NCBI GenBank assembly: GCA_018432235.1
Contig: JAHDLO010000018.1
Coordinates: 86,608 to 150,607 of the forward strand
Source: Clostridiaceae bacterium
GTDB taxonomy: Bacteria > Bacillota > Clostridia > Peptostreptococcales > Natronincolaceae
DNA: 64,000 bases
Reading direction: 5' to 3'
Of the stretch, positions 34,346-42,593 are shown piece by piece. The notes beneath the pieces are model-generated. The model was not told the DNA's origin. It ran no database searches and worked only from the letters and a program-made list of their open reading frames with translations. Position 1 is the stretch's first letter. Every line of letters starts with the position of its first letter. Made by a program: the position numbers and the translations under genes.

Positions 34346-34760
34346 TTAAAATCACTCCCTTCTGCTGTATTAGTAGTATATGATTTATAAACTAGGATAT
34401 TCTGCTGAGAAATTTACATTAAATTGAAACATATCCAAGTTTCTTAAAAATATCCTCTTAAGTAATGGAACATCGTTGTCTAATGGCGTTACTAATATTT
34501 GGCTTGAATTAATTGTATTTTATTAATACCCCTTTATTTCTTTATAAACAAGGGTTGTATTAATCGTAAATAAGTAAACCTCATATGTAATGCAATAAAT
34601 TTTAGACAGCTTCCGTTTACCAGCTTTAACTTAAACTTAAACTAATTAAATTTTAAGGTATTTATAGGCATATTAAATCCTATATAATTTTTAATTCTTT
34701 ATAGTATATGAAGCTTTATCAATTAGTGACAGTATAATATTTGGTAATAAGCTAGTTCAA
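34346..34760. other. Gene-free AT-rich gap upstream of ytxC
   Basis: About 415 bases with no supportable frame on either strand and no clear structured RNA. The ytxC promoter should be here, but no good consensus was found. Confidence 0.4.
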
Positions 34761-34803
34761 AAAAATAAAAAAGGCAAATGCTTGATTTACCTTTTTTATT
34801 TTT
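34761..34803 (-). terminator. Terminator of the PadR/DUF2812 operon
   Basis: AAAAAAGG...ATTT..AAAT..CCTTTTTT stem with long A and T tracts on both sides. It lies 10 bases past the DUF2812 stop and works on either strand. Confidence 0.8.
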
Positions 34804-34812
34804 TTGGAATTT

Positions 34813-35352
34813 CTACTCATAGAGCTGCTTCGTCTTTTTTAGTCCCCTTAGTTTTTTGAAATATCTGGTAGCCAAGCCTAAAGTAACTACCGCAAGTGTA
34901 AAGTTTAAGGAAATAAATGGTGATATATAGTGATTGGGTCGTCTCAGCATTATGTTAAATAGGTTCATCCCAGGTATTGCATTCCCTAAGCCTACAATCA
35001 AAAATAACGTAAAAATACTTTTATAATGCTTTATTTTAGAGTCGATGTCTGAAAAAATTTCAAAGGGACCTTCTGTGCTTTTCTTTCTAAAATATGCCCA
35101 TCTACCCCATTTCCCAACATATTCAACACCAATTGACTCCATAAATCTGATATAGTCCTGACTTTCAGGATGTGTTACCAGCTGTGGAAGCAGTTCAATG
35201 CGATATATAAACTCTCCTGGCGTCCCCTCTTCAAACAAGTACCTTGTCAATGCAAAATTAATAAAGTTCATACCCTTGGCTGCCATTTGATTCAACCATA
35301 CTTCTTCCTTTTCGTAATCGAAAAACCACCTATAAATCACATGCCTCTTCAT
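34813..35352 (-). CDS. DUF2812-family membrane protein paired with a PadR regulator
   Basis: A 179-residue protein. The N-terminal ~100 residues match DUF2812 (YRWFFDYEKEEVWLNQMAAKG), with several Trp and Tyr residues. Two membrane helices follow (~115-135 and ~148-165), then a basic tail (KKLRGLKKTKQLYE). The start ATG overlaps the stop of the padR gene (ATGA), so the two are coupled. PadR-DUF2812 pairs are common in Firmicutes; in that context DUF2812 is regarded as a membrane partner, possibly a sensor or modulator. No biochemical role can be read from the sequence. Confidence 0.82.
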   Translation of the reverse strand: MKRHVIYRWFFDYEKEEVWLNQMAAKGMNFINFALTRYLFEEGTPGEFIYRIELLPQLVTHPESQDYIRFMESIGVEYVGKWGRWAYFRKKSTEGPFEIFSDIDSKIKHYKSIFTLFLIVGLGNAIPGMNLFNIMLRRPNHYISPFISLNFTLAVVTLGLATRYFKKLRGLKKTKQLYE

Positions 35353-35678
35353 ATAGCGTCCTCCCCTGCAATTTGATAACCATGCTCCAATAATTCCTTC
35401 AATCTTTTTAACTCATCCTTAACCACCTGTTTACCAAGTGGGGTTATTTCATATTCCTTCTTCCTTTCCCCCATATCCATCGATACGGCTTTTATCCAGC
35501 CCTTTTCAACAAGGGTATTTAGTGCACCATATAAAGTGCCCGCCCCCAGCACAACTCTTTCATTGCTTATCTCTCGTACAAATTGCATAATTCCATATCC
35601 GTGGAGAGGCTTAAATAATGAAAGCAATATATAAAATACAGCTTCAGTAAGGGCTCCCCGATCTTGACTTTCCGGCAT
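35349..35678 (-). CDS. PadR-family transcriptional repressor
   Basis: A 109-residue PadR-s1-type regulator. AAGGAG SD upstream. The winged-helix region has the family pattern: AVFYILLSLFKPLHGYGIMQFV, TLYGALNTLVEKGWI and KKEYEITPLGKQVVKDE (each segment given separately). The short C-terminal helix serves for dimerisation. Its promoter contains a perfect inverted repeat overlapping the -10/-35 spacer, so it is very likely autoregulated, releasing DNA on binding an unknown ligand. It is co-transcribed with the DUF2812 gene. Confidence 0.9.
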   Translation of the reverse strand: MPESQDRGALTEAVFYILLSLFKPLHGYGIMQFVREISNERVVLGAGTLYGALNTLVEKGWIKAVSMDMGERKKEYEITPLGKQVVKDELKRLKELLEHGYQIAGEDAI

Positions 35679-35708
35679 ACTATTCAGCTCCTTAATTACG
35701 GTTGACGT

Positions 35709-35766
35709 TATATCGGTTACCGTTATATCTACTATCAGTATATCGCCAAACGATATAATGTGTCAA
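35709..35766 (-). promoter_or_regulatory. padR promoter with embedded operators
   Basis: On the minus strand TTGACA (35766-35761) and TATACT (35742-35737) are 18 bases apart. TATATCG-ccaaa-CGATATA (35739-35757), a perfect inverted repeat of PadR-operator type, covers the -10 and spacer. A second site, TATCGGTTACCGTTATA, lies at 35711-35727 with repeated GTTATATC. Confidence 0.75.
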
Positions 35767-35929
35767 TATAATCTTATGGTTTTTTTGTAGAATTTTTATA
35801 ATATGCTTGAGCGTAACGAGTTTGCAGCCTTTAGCTTTTTTATTGGTGTGAATTTTAGAATTGCCTGTTTTATAAATCTAAATCCGCCTCCAGCGTTACA
35901 AGCAGCTTCATTTTACCTTTTCACAACAC

Positions 35930-35971
35930 AAAAAAACCTACACTTCCAACTCCTAGAGTTAAAGTATAGGT
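35930..35971 (-). terminator. Terminator of the tRNA operon
   Basis: On the minus strand CCTATACTTTAAC pairs imperfectly with GTTGGAAGTGTAGG, followed by a run of seven Ts. It lies 14 bases past the tRNA-Cys 3' end. Confidence 0.75.
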
Positions 35972-35984
35972 CATGATTATAAAT

Positions 35985-36059
<75 letters not shown>

Positions 36060-36064
36060 ATATT

Positions 36065-36139
36065 TGGAGCGGAAGACGGGACTCGAACCCGCGACCCTCG
36101 CCTTGGCAAGGCGATGCTCTACCACTGAGCCACTTCCGC
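36065..36139 (-). tRNA. tRNA-Gly (GCC)
   Basis: Acceptor GCGGAAG pairs with CTTCCGC, the T arm GGGTTCGAGTCCC is standard, the anticodon stem CGCCT/AGGCG frames loop TTGCCAA with GCC, and CCA is encoded. Confidence 0.96.
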
Positions 36140-36144
36140 ATTTT

Positions 36145-36220
36145 TGGTGCCCAGAGGCGGAATCGAACCACCGACACGGGGATTTTCAGTCCCCTGCTCT
36201 ACCGACTGAGCTATCTGGGC
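36145..36220 (-). tRNA. tRNA-Phe (GAA)
   Basis: Acceptor GCCCAGA pairs with TCTGGGC, the anticodon stem GGGGA/TCCCC frames loop CTGAAAA with GAA, the T arm holds GGTTCGATTCC, and CCA is encoded. It is first in the tRNA transcript. Confidence 0.96.
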
Positions 36221-36253
36221 AAATTTACTTTGTCTTAAACAGTGACAAAGTAA

Positions 36254-36282
36254 AGTATACTCTATTTCTATGCTTTTTTCAA
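36254..36282 (-). promoter_or_regulatory. Promoter of the tRNA operon
   Basis: On the minus strand TTGAAA (36282-36277) and TATACT (36259-36254) are 17 bases apart. An inverted repeat TTTACTTTGT/ACAAAGTAAA lies between the promoter and tRNA-Phe. Confidence 0.75.
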
Positions 36283-36418
36283 GGGTAAATAACATCATTA
36301 TTACTAAAATTTATCCTATCTAGACTTGCATAATTAAGAAAGTTCATTCTTCCATTGATATCCAGCCTTCCTCAATCTGCCTATAGCCTACATAATATTT
36401 TATTGCGGCGAAAGAATA

Positions 36419-37300
36419 TTAATTCATTCTTTCAAGCAATCCCAGTAATCTTTCTTTATCAAAATAATACTTCTTGTTACAGAAGTGGCAAACCATTTCA
36501 GCTCCGCCATCCTCTTCAATTATCTCTGTAAGTGCCTCTCTGCCTATAGATATCAGTGCATTTTCAAGCCTTTCTTCATGGCAGTCACAAATAAAGTCCA
36601 CCTCATAGGAATCTAAAAGCTTATACGCCATGTCACCGATAATGTATTCCAGTATCGCCTCTGCTCCCATGTCTCTGCTTAAAAGTGTACTTATGGACTC
36701 CAGCTCCTGTAGTCTATTTTCAAGTATAAATAGCAGATTTTCGTCAATTCCCGGCATTACCTGTATGATGTAGCCTCCTGCCGCCTTAATGGAATAGTCC
36801 ACATCCACCAAGACTCCTAATCCTACTGCAGATGGCTGCTGCTCTGAATACAGGAAATATGATGCAAAGTCCTCAGCAATTTCACCGGATACCAGAGGAC
36901 ATGTACCTGAATATGGCTCTCTTAATCCGATGTCCTTGATGACAACTATTTCTCCATTTGTGCCGACAGCAGCGCCTACATTTAGCTTATTGGGTTCATA
37001 AAAGGTAGACTCTACAACAGGATTGGCTACATAGCCCTTGACATTTCCTTCGGCATTGCCCACAACAACAATTGGTCCCAGTGGACCCCCACCGTTAATT
37101 TTTACAGTTATTTTATGATTGTCTCCCTTAAGCATAATCCCCATAATCGAAGTTGCTGTTAGGGTTCTTCCAAGGGCAGCTATAGCAACAGGAGAAGCCC
37201 CATGCATGCTTCTGGCCCTTTCAACCATAGCTGTAGTATCGGCGACAAAAACTCTTATATGATTATTTGCGGCAGTGGCCCTTAGTATTCTGCTCTTCAT
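36419..37300 (-). CDS. hslO: Redox-regulated chaperone Hsp33
   Basis: A 293-residue holdase, normal length. The N-terminal substrate-binding domain (residues ~1-230) has the family patterns HGASPVAIAALGRTLTA and YSGTCPLVSGEIAEDFA. The redox switch has four cysteines in CDC (~237-239) and CHFC (~270-273), the zinc-binding set that on oxidation forms two disulfides and activates the chaperone. A GAGGTG SD precedes the ATG. It protects unfolding proteins during oxidative stress. It appears monocistronic, between the tRNA promoter and the cold-shock gene. Confidence 0.95.
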   Translation of the reverse strand: MKSRILRATAANNHIRVFVADTTAMVERARSMHGASPVAIAALGRTLTATSIMGIMLKGDNHKITVKINGGGPLGPIVVVGNAEGNVKGYVANPVVESTFYEPNKLNVGAAVGTNGEIVVIKDIGLREPYSGTCPLVSGEIAEDFASYFLYSEQQPSAVGLGVLVDVDYSIKAAGGYIIQVMPGIDENLLFILENRLQELESISTLLSRDMGAEAILEYIIGDMAYKLLDSYEVDFICDCHEERLENALISIGREALTEIIEEDGGAEMVCHFCNKKYYFDKERLLGLLERMN

Positions 37301-37385
37301 TACAAATCACCTCGTTTAACTTAATCTATTTAGTATTCTATTTTAACCCATTTTTATTTAAATCCACATGCGAATTAAAAATGTA

Positions 37386-37415
37386 CAAAAAAACAAGTTG
37401 GATAACCAACTTGTT
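37386..37415 (-). terminator. Terminator of the cold-shock gene
   Basis: AACAAGTTGG and CCAACTTGTT form a perfect 10-base stem with a 4-base loop, followed by seven Ts on the minus strand. Confidence 0.9.
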
Positions 37416-37470
37416 ATTGATAAAGTCAATATACTAACCTTCTATAGTCATCTTATCACTAAGAATATAA

Positions 37471-37674
37471 CTATTTTACTGGAGTTACGTTAGCAGCTTG
37501 CTTACCTTTTTCGCCTTGAACTACTTCGAATTCAACTGTTTGGCCTTCTTCTAATGTCTTGAAGCCATTTGAATTGATTGCAGAAAAGTGTACAAATACG
37601 TCTTCTCCATTGTCTCTTGTAACGAATCCAAAACCTTTTTCTGCATTAAACCACTTTACTTGTCCTTTTTCCAT
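37471..37674 (-). CDS. Cold-shock protein (CspA family)
   Basis: A 67-residue OB-fold RNA/DNA chaperone. RNP-1 (KGFGFVTR) and RNP-2 (VFVHFSAI) motifs are intact. The C-terminus ends ANVTPVK as in clostridial Csp proteins. An AGGAGG SD lies about 12 bases before the ATG. It keeps mRNA single stranded and supports translation after cold shift. The gene has its own terminator; the ~100-base upstream gap is enough for a short leader, but no specific thermosensor fold was identified. Confidence 0.95.
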   Translation of the reverse strand: MEKGQVKWFNAEKGFGFVTRDNGEDVFVHFSAINSNGFKTLEEGQTVEFEVVQGEKGKQAANVTPVK

Positions 37675-37780
37675 CTTAAATAAAACCTCCTAAAATTTGA
37701 ATATGACAACCATGCTGCCATCCCAAATATTGTAACACAGGGAAGCACCTGTGTCAATCACTTGAATTTCGTATATATCA

Positions 37781-38524
37781 TTATTTTTTTACTTTAAAGA
37801 AAATTCTTTCACTATTTTCGACGGGAGAACTCAATTTAAAAGCTTCATAGACCGAGATATCCCGAAATCCTGCTTCTTTTAAAAGGGCGATGATTTCCTC
37901 AGAATGATACGCTTTTTGAAGATGAAACTCCTCCACCTTCTTAAAGAGAGCATCTGACTCAATAAAAAGGGTTAAGTCCATCTCTACAGTATCCGTTTCT
38001 TCGTCAAAATAATTCTCCCATAAATAACATAAATCCCCGAGATTCTCACCAAAGGTGTTATTTCCTAAGATATTCTTCAGCTTAAAATAGGAACTAATAT
38101 CAAATATAAAGACCCCTTCAGGACTCAATAGCTTGTGGACAGAGGAAAAAACCTTCAAAAGCTCGGATTCCTCTACAATATAATTAATGCCGTCACAAAG
38201 ACACAAAACAGAGTCGAAGGTCTGATTCTCCACCTCCAGCTCCCTCATATCCTGCTGCAGAAATAATATCCTTGCCTGAGACTCAGCCGCCTTATCTGCC
38301 GCCACCATCAGCATATCCTCAGATATATCTGAAGCAGTCATATCGTAGCCCCTAAGACTAAGAGGAATCGTTATATTTCCGGTCCCACAGGCCAGCTCCA
38401 ATATTTTTTTAGGAGCGAGTCCTTCCCTTTTAAAGAGCGCTTCGATATATACCACCCACTGTTGATAATCAACATCCGTCATCAAGCTATCATATACATA
38501 AGCAAAGCTGCCATATTGATCCAT
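37781..38524 (-). CDS. SAM-dependent methyltransferase (YqeM-like)
   Basis: A 247-residue class I methyltransferase. Motif I is ILELACGTGNITIPL (residues ~41-55), motif II follows with MTASDISEDML, and FDSVLCLCDGINYI forms the post-II region. The acceptor is not evident. Sequence opening (YGSFAYVYDSLMTDVDY) and length match YqeM-like proteins that in Bacillus lie near the ribosome silencing factor gene; here it stands alone. An AAAGGAG SD supports the start. Confidence 0.82.
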   Translation of the reverse strand: MDQYGSFAYVYDSLMTDVDYQQWVVYIEALFKREGLAPKKILELACGTGNITIPLSLRGYDMTASDISEDMLMVAADKAAESQARILFLQQDMRELEVENQTFDSVLCLCDGINYIVEESELLKVFSSVHKLLSPEGVFIFDISSYFKLKNILGNNTFGENLGDLCYLWENYFDEETDTVEMDLTLFIESDALFKKVEEFHLQKAYHSEEIIALLKEAGFRDISVYEAFKLSSPVENSERIFFKVKK

Positions 38525-38712
38525 CTGCTAATCTCCTTTAAAATATAATCAATTTATATTATACAGCGTAATTTGGATATAAAATAGGTTTTCTTTATAA
38601 CTGATTAAATATTAGATAAGGACTGTATATGAATCTTTATTTTTACTTTACCATGTTTATTTTTACTTAAAATAGCTGCATGTGTCAGCAAGTGAATTTG
38701 CTGATGCCATAA

Positions 38713-38755
38713 CAAAGGAAGCTCAGAATAGGCTAACTATTCTGAGCTTCCTTTG
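38713..38755 (-). terminator. 19-base perfect hairpin overlapping the end of the spore-protein gene
   Basis: CAAAGGAAGCTCAGAATAG and its exact complement flank a 5-base loop. The 5' arm on the minus strand is the last coding sequence, and the stop codon falls in the loop. The T-tract is weak. Confidence 0.7.
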
Positions 38756-38927
38756 CTTCCCTTCGTCTTCTAACCGTCATCAAACCGCCTATTCGCCCTG
38801 TTTCCTTGGCAGTTAAGCCACCCCAGCCAACGTTTTTGACCTTCTCTATAAGGCCCAACTCCTCAGCAATCTCGTATTTCATCAAAAGCTCATCAGAAAA
38901 TTCCTTTTTTTGTTGATTATTTTCCAT
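38733..38927 (-). CDS. Small acid-soluble spore protein, alpha/beta type (divergent)
   Basis: A 64-residue DNA-binding spore protein. It keeps the two alpha/beta SASP helices: MKYEIAEELGL, which contains the likely GPR protease cleavage site at KYEIA, and GGLTAKETGRIGGLMTVRRR. Compared with the classical copy at 58614 the N-terminus is acidic and short, and the middle has VKNVGWGGLTAKE. Such proteins coat spore DNA against UV and heat and are degraded at germination. A GGAGGG SD lies before the ATG. Expression would be in the forespore (sigma-G), though no promoter was verified. Confidence 0.85.
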   Translation of the reverse strand: MENNQQKKEFSDELLMKYEIAEELGLIEKVKNVGWGGLTAKETGRIGGLMTVRRRREAKEAQNS

Positions 38928-39130
38928 AGCAATCCCTCCATGAGATTATTATAGAAGTAAAAACGTCAAATTATACAAAATTATAGGCCTAGTTTTAGCA
39001 ATAAAGAGTGACACGATATTCATATGTTAAATAAAAGAAATATTTACAATTTCAATTGATTCTATCCCAAAAGAATGATAAATTAATTGTGCTACGAAAA
39101 CTTCTATTTCTCACTCCCCCGTTAGAAAAT

Positions 39131-39208
39131 AGAACAAAAAAAGGACTGTCCCCGCAGTCCTTTTTTTATATCACTGGAAAACAAACGTGGCGAAGCCACT
39201 TTTGTTCT
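39131..39208. repeat. Composite palindromic element with two hairpins
   Basis: The outer ends are AGAACAAAA (39131-39139) and TTTTGTTCT (39200-39208). Inside are GGACTG-tccccg-CAGTCC with A7 and T7 flanks (39136-39167) and GTGGC-gaa-GCCAC. It terminates the CPBP gene on the minus strand. The AAGGACTGTCCCC phrase recalls the loops of the 22764 and 30221 repeats. Confidence 0.7.
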
Positions 39209-39221
39209 ATATATTATAACT

Positions 39222-40196
39222 TTAACCAAGCTTAATGATTTCAGCGATTTGAACATAGGCTACATAAATGAAAAATGGAATAACAAACAGCAGCGGAACA
39301 TATGACCCAAAGGTGGTCTTTTTAACTTCATTATTTAGACTCGTACCTTCGTCTAAAATACTGCTATCCTCTATAGCTATATCATTTTTTGCCGCTATAT
39401 CTCGCTTAATTCTTCTAAATAAACGATATGCAATGAAGCCGGTAATAACACCTACAATGCCAAATACCACAACACTGCCTAGCAAGGCTAGAGTTGTTGG
39501 CACCTCGGCAGCAGCAGCCTCCTCCAGCGGAAGCTTTTCTGTGAGAAAGCTCGCAAGAAAGCCCAGGGTAACAGCAAAGCCGTTGTTGGCAACATGCCCT
39601 ATTATCCCTGCATATAACGAGTCGGTTGCAACAACTAAATATCCAAAAACCAACCCTAAAACAATCGGACCGGTTAAATTATACAGATTGAAATGAAATA
39701 TACCAAAAAGAATTGAGGAAATAATGATGGCCTTGTTCTTGCCTAATGCCTCATAGCCCTTTAGCATAAAGCCCCTGAAGAATACCTCCTCACAAATCCC
39801 TGCAGAAATCGAAATTATAAGCATCAAGACAATGTATTCAGAGGTATTGCCGGCGGTGGGCAGTTGGGGTATATTAAGATTTCCAAACAGACTCAAAATC
39901 AACATCATGACTGCATTTGCAAATACTGCAACCGGATACATCAGCAGTGTTATACATATAATCATTAGGCCATGCTTAAGACTCAGGCGATTCAGCCTCA
40001 AGCTTTTTTTAATATTTATCTTCCTTATAGCTAGATATAGTATAGGGGGTAATAGTATCAACACATACTCAGTTATCAGCAGACCAAACTTAAGGCTTTT
40101 TTGCTGCACATAAGCCCCGATGAAAATAAATAAAAACGCCCCAATCAGATATAGTAAATTTGCATCTAATACCTTTAATCTCTTTTCATTAATCAT
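39222..40196 (-). CDS. CPBP-family intramembrane metalloprotease
   Basis: A 324-residue polytopic membrane protein. The ATG at 40196 has an AAAGGGAG SD; the longer ORF overlaps the upstream gene. About eight helices. The CPBP/Abi motifs are all present: EEVFFRG (motif 1, EExxxR), FGIFHFNL (motif 2, FxxxH) and GHVANNG (motif 3, HxxxN). These form the catalytic site within the membrane. Family members process prenylated or small membrane proteins and sometimes give bacteriocin self-immunity; the substrate here is unknown. The gene follows the M20 hydrolase by 16 bases and may be co-transcribed. Confidence 0.88.
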   Translation of the reverse strand: MINEKRLKVLDANLLYLIGAFLFIFIGAYVQQKSLKFGLLITEYVLILLPPILYLAIRKINIKKSLRLNRLSLKHGLMIICITLLMYPVAVFANAVMMLILSLFGNLNIPQLPTAGNTSEYIVLMLIISISAGICEEVFFRGFMLKGYEALGKNKAIIISSILFGIFHFNLYNLTGPIVLGLVFGYLVVATDSLYAGIIGHVANNGFAVTLGFLASFLTEKLPLEEAAAAEVPTTLALLGSVVVFGIVGVITGFIAYRLFRRIKRDIAAKNDIAIEDSSILDEGTSLNNEVKKTTFGSYVPLLFVIPFFIYVAYVQIAEIIKLG

Positions 40197-40212
40197 ATAA
40201 ATCTCTCCCTTT

Positions 40213-41373
40213 TTATTCGATTGCACCCCTCTGTTTTAAGATGTTCACATATGCCTGCACACCATATCCCATAGCCTTTTCATTAAAATTGAAATTATCA
40301 CTATGGAGCGGATGGCAATAGTTTTCTGCTTCATTTCTACAGCCTAAAAAGAAGAAGACTCCCGGAACCTCTCTTTGAAAATAAGAAAAATCCTCCGCCA
40401 GCATAACAGGCTCAATAATATGAATAGCAGATTCATTTGCCTTGATAAATTCTGAGGTTAAAAATTCATCATTGGTTACTGCCGGATACATGTCTCTATA
40501 AATCACATCAATGCTGCAATTATGGATTTTCTCCAGACCCTCCTTATAATCTGTGATACGGGCTTTGATTTTATCAAAAACCTCCTGCTTAAAGCTTCTT
40601 ATGGTGCCCTCCAGCACCACCTGCTTAGCAATTACATTTCTTCTTTCCCCTCCAAAAATACGACCCATGGTAAGCACTACAGGATCAAGAGGGTTAATGC
40701 TTCTGCTGGCGATGGTTTGAAGACCTGTTATCATTTCAGCTGCTATCACAACGCTGTCCACACCCATATGGGGCATTGCGCCATGACCGCTTTTACCATT
40801 GATAATAATATCAAATTCTCCGGTTTGTGACATCATAGGCCCGGACCTAACCCCTATTTTGCCCTCCTCTATTTGAGGGAAAAGGTGTATGCCATATATT
40901 TCCTTAACCTCGTATTTCTTCAGATACCCCTCCTCTATAATCGGCAAAGCGCCGCCCGGACCCTCCTCCGCAGGCTGAAAAATTAGCACAATGTTGTCTA
41001 TAACGACTTCAGGTCTTTGGGCCAAATATTTTGCAAGTCCCAGCAGCATAGCCATATGACCATCGTGACCGCAGGCATGCATAACACCAGGGTGGGTGGA
41101 TTTAAAGGCCACATCGTTTTTTTCTTCAACACTCAGCGCATCCATGTCGGCTCTAAAGGCAATAGTGTTTTTACCCATTTTTCCGGGAAAATATGCAATG
41201 ACTCCGGTACCCACAACATTTTTTTCATACTGAACCCCAAGAGAAATTAAATAATTCTCAATGAAGCTCATGGTTTTTATCTCTTCAAAGGCGATTTCCG
41301 GAATCTGATGCAGCTCTCTTCGTATATCTGCTATTTCTTTTAATAAAGTCACTATCTCCTGTTGTAGTTCCAA
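40213..41373 (-). CDS. M20D-family amidohydrolase, probable N-acetyl-diaminopimelate deacetylase
   Basis: A 386-residue zinc hydrolase starting at TTG 41373. Metal-binding elements: Cys and His in MHACGHDGHMA, the Glu pair in QPAEEGPGG, His in YGIHLFP and the C-terminal HPLHSDNFNF. The lid domain has SGHGAMPHMGVD. M20D enzymes hydrolyse N-acyl amino acids such as hippurate, IAA-amino acids and acetyl-DAP. The divergent neighbour is dapH, whose product makes N-acetyl intermediates of lysine and DAP synthesis, so deacetylation of N-acetyl-LL-DAP is the best guess. Without that context, a general aminoacylase would be equally possible. Confidence 0.85.
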   Translation of the reverse strand: MELQQEIVTLLKEIADIRRELHQIPEIAFEEIKTMSFIENYLISLGVQYEKNVVGTGVIAYFPGKMGKNTIAFRADMDALSVEEKNDVAFKSTHPGVMHACGHDGHMAMLLGLAKYLAQRPEVVIDNIVLIFQPAEEGPGGALPIIEEGYLKKYEVKEIYGIHLFPQIEEGKIGVRSGPMMSQTGEFDIIINGKSGHGAMPHMGVDSVVIAAEMITGLQTIASRSINPLDPVVLTMGRIFGGERRNVIAKQVVLEGTIRSFKQEVFDKIKARITDYKEGLEKIHNCSIDVIYRDMYPAVTNDEFLTSEFIKANESAIHIIEPVMLAEDFSYFQREVPGVFFFLGCRNEAENYCHPLHSDNFNFNEKAMGYGVQAYVNILKQRGAIE

Positions 41374-41673
41374 AACAAACTCATCCTCTCATAAAATCCT
41401 CATACTTATTTCATTTTATATTTTTTCGGCTGTATAAACAACTTTTTATATGAAAAAAAATAATCTTCCAACTTTTTTTAACAGCTACAAATTTCTCAGA
41501 CCTTTTGATTCTAATTTCAATATATTCGAAAAGGATTAAAAATAGCAGGCTTTTTTCAATGTACTGCATTATTTAGGACTGGTATTAATATACATAATAA
41601 AAGAAGTGTAAATATAAAACAACTGTTAACCATTTATATAAACTAGAAAGAAATCTTTTGAAAGGGTGATGAT
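41374..41673. other. Divergent intergenic region between the M20 gene and dapH
   Basis: 300 AT-rich bases that must hold both promoters. No lysine riboswitch core was recognised, and no consensus promoter stands out. Confidence 0.4.
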
Positions 41674-42408
41674 ATGAGCCAATTAGATAATTATGAAACA
41701 GCCATAGATTTTTCCTGCCCTAAAGCAATTGCCAACTATATAAAGGAGGCCAAAAAATCTACCCCTGTCAAAGCATATGTTCAAGGATTAATATCGATTA
41801 CACAGGAGAGTAAAGTGAAGGTATTCGGCAGTGAACCCTTCTGGATGCTGGTGGGTGAATACTCAGAGGTCAGTAAAATACTAGAGGATAGTCAAAATAA
41901 TATCCTTTACTATCATATGGAAAACGACAGAAGAAATTCTGCTATCCCTCTGATGGATTTAATCAATCTTCAGGCTAGAATAGAGCCTGGAGCTATCATC
42001 AGGGAGCATGTAACTATCGGAAGAAATGCAGTAATAATGATGGGGGCTGTTATCAATATCGGGGCAGAAATCGGTGAAAATACCATGATTGATATGAACT
42101 GTGTAGTAGGCGCCAGAGGGATCATCGGCAAAAATGTGCATGTTGGTGCTGGCACTGTCATTGCTGGTGTATTAGAACCACCTAGTGTAGACCCAGTTGT
42201 TATAGGGGACGACGTCTTTATAGGGGCTAATGCAGTTGTATTAGAAGGGGTAAAGGTAGGAAATGGCGCTGTTATCGCCGCAGGCTCCGTAGTGACAAAG
42301 GATGTACCTCCAGATACCGTTGTAGCTGGAATGCCTGCAAGGGTTATAAAGACCAAGGATTTAAGGACGATGGATAAGGTTAAGATTTTTGAGGAGCTGA
42401 GGGGATAA
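41674..42408 (+). CDS. dapH: Tetrahydrodipicolinate N-acetyltransferase
   Basis: A 244-residue enzyme. The N-terminal alpha/beta domain (residues ~1-85) is typical of DapH, followed by a left-handed beta-helix of hexapeptide repeats (~90-220, for example [20 protein letters not shown] and [20 protein letters not shown]). It acetylates tetrahydrodipicolinate with acetyl-CoA, the first step of the acetylase branch to meso-DAP and lysine. An AAAGGGTG SD lies before the ATG. It is divergent from the M20 deacetylase that could act two steps later. Length and domain order agree with B. subtilis DapH (YkuQ). Confidence 0.93.
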   Translation: MSQLDNYETAIDFSCPKAIANYIKEAKKSTPVKAYVQGLISITQESKVKVFGSEPFWMLVGEYSEVSKILEDSQNNILYYHMENDRRNSAIPLMDLINLQARIEPGAIIREHVTIGRNAVIMMGAVINIGAEIGENTMIDMNCVVGARGIIGKNVHVGAGTVIAGVLEPPSVDPVVIGDDVFIGANAVVLEGVKVGNGAVIAAGSVVTKDVPPDTVVAGMPARVIKTKDLRTMDKVKIFEELRG

Positions 42409-42416
42409 ACATCGTT

Positions 42417-42472
42417 AGTGGACAGTGAATAGTGCATAGTGCATAGTGCATAACGAATAGTGGATAGTAAAA
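42417..42472. repeat. Degenerate heptamer tandem repeat
   Basis: Eight consecutive 7-base units based on AGTGCAT (three exact copies at 42431-42451, others with 1-4 changes), starting 9 bases after the dapH stop. The function is unknown; slipped-strand origin is likely. Confidence 0.75.
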
Positions 42473-42557
42473 GTACTCAAAATCCTATATAATCGCTAAC
42501 ACGGGAAGACTCTGAAATTCAAGTTAAAATGCCTAATCAAACATTGTCAATTGCTTA

Positions 42558-42586
42558 CAAAAATAAGGAGGCCCTTTAGCCTCCTT
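42558..42586. terminator. Shared terminator of hpt and dapH
   Basis: AAGGAGGC and GCCTCCTT form an 8-base stem with a 6-base loop (42565-42586), and T-rich tracts lie on both sides. Confidence 0.8.
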
Positions 42587-42593
42587 TAGCTTT

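Noticed and set aside
41374..41673. Possible lysine riboswitch before dapH
   Set aside because: No lysine-element core or terminator stem is visible in the 300 bases.
42417..42472. Heptamer array considered as a CRISPR
   Set aside because: Units are 7 bases with no spacers, and no cas genes are present in the window.
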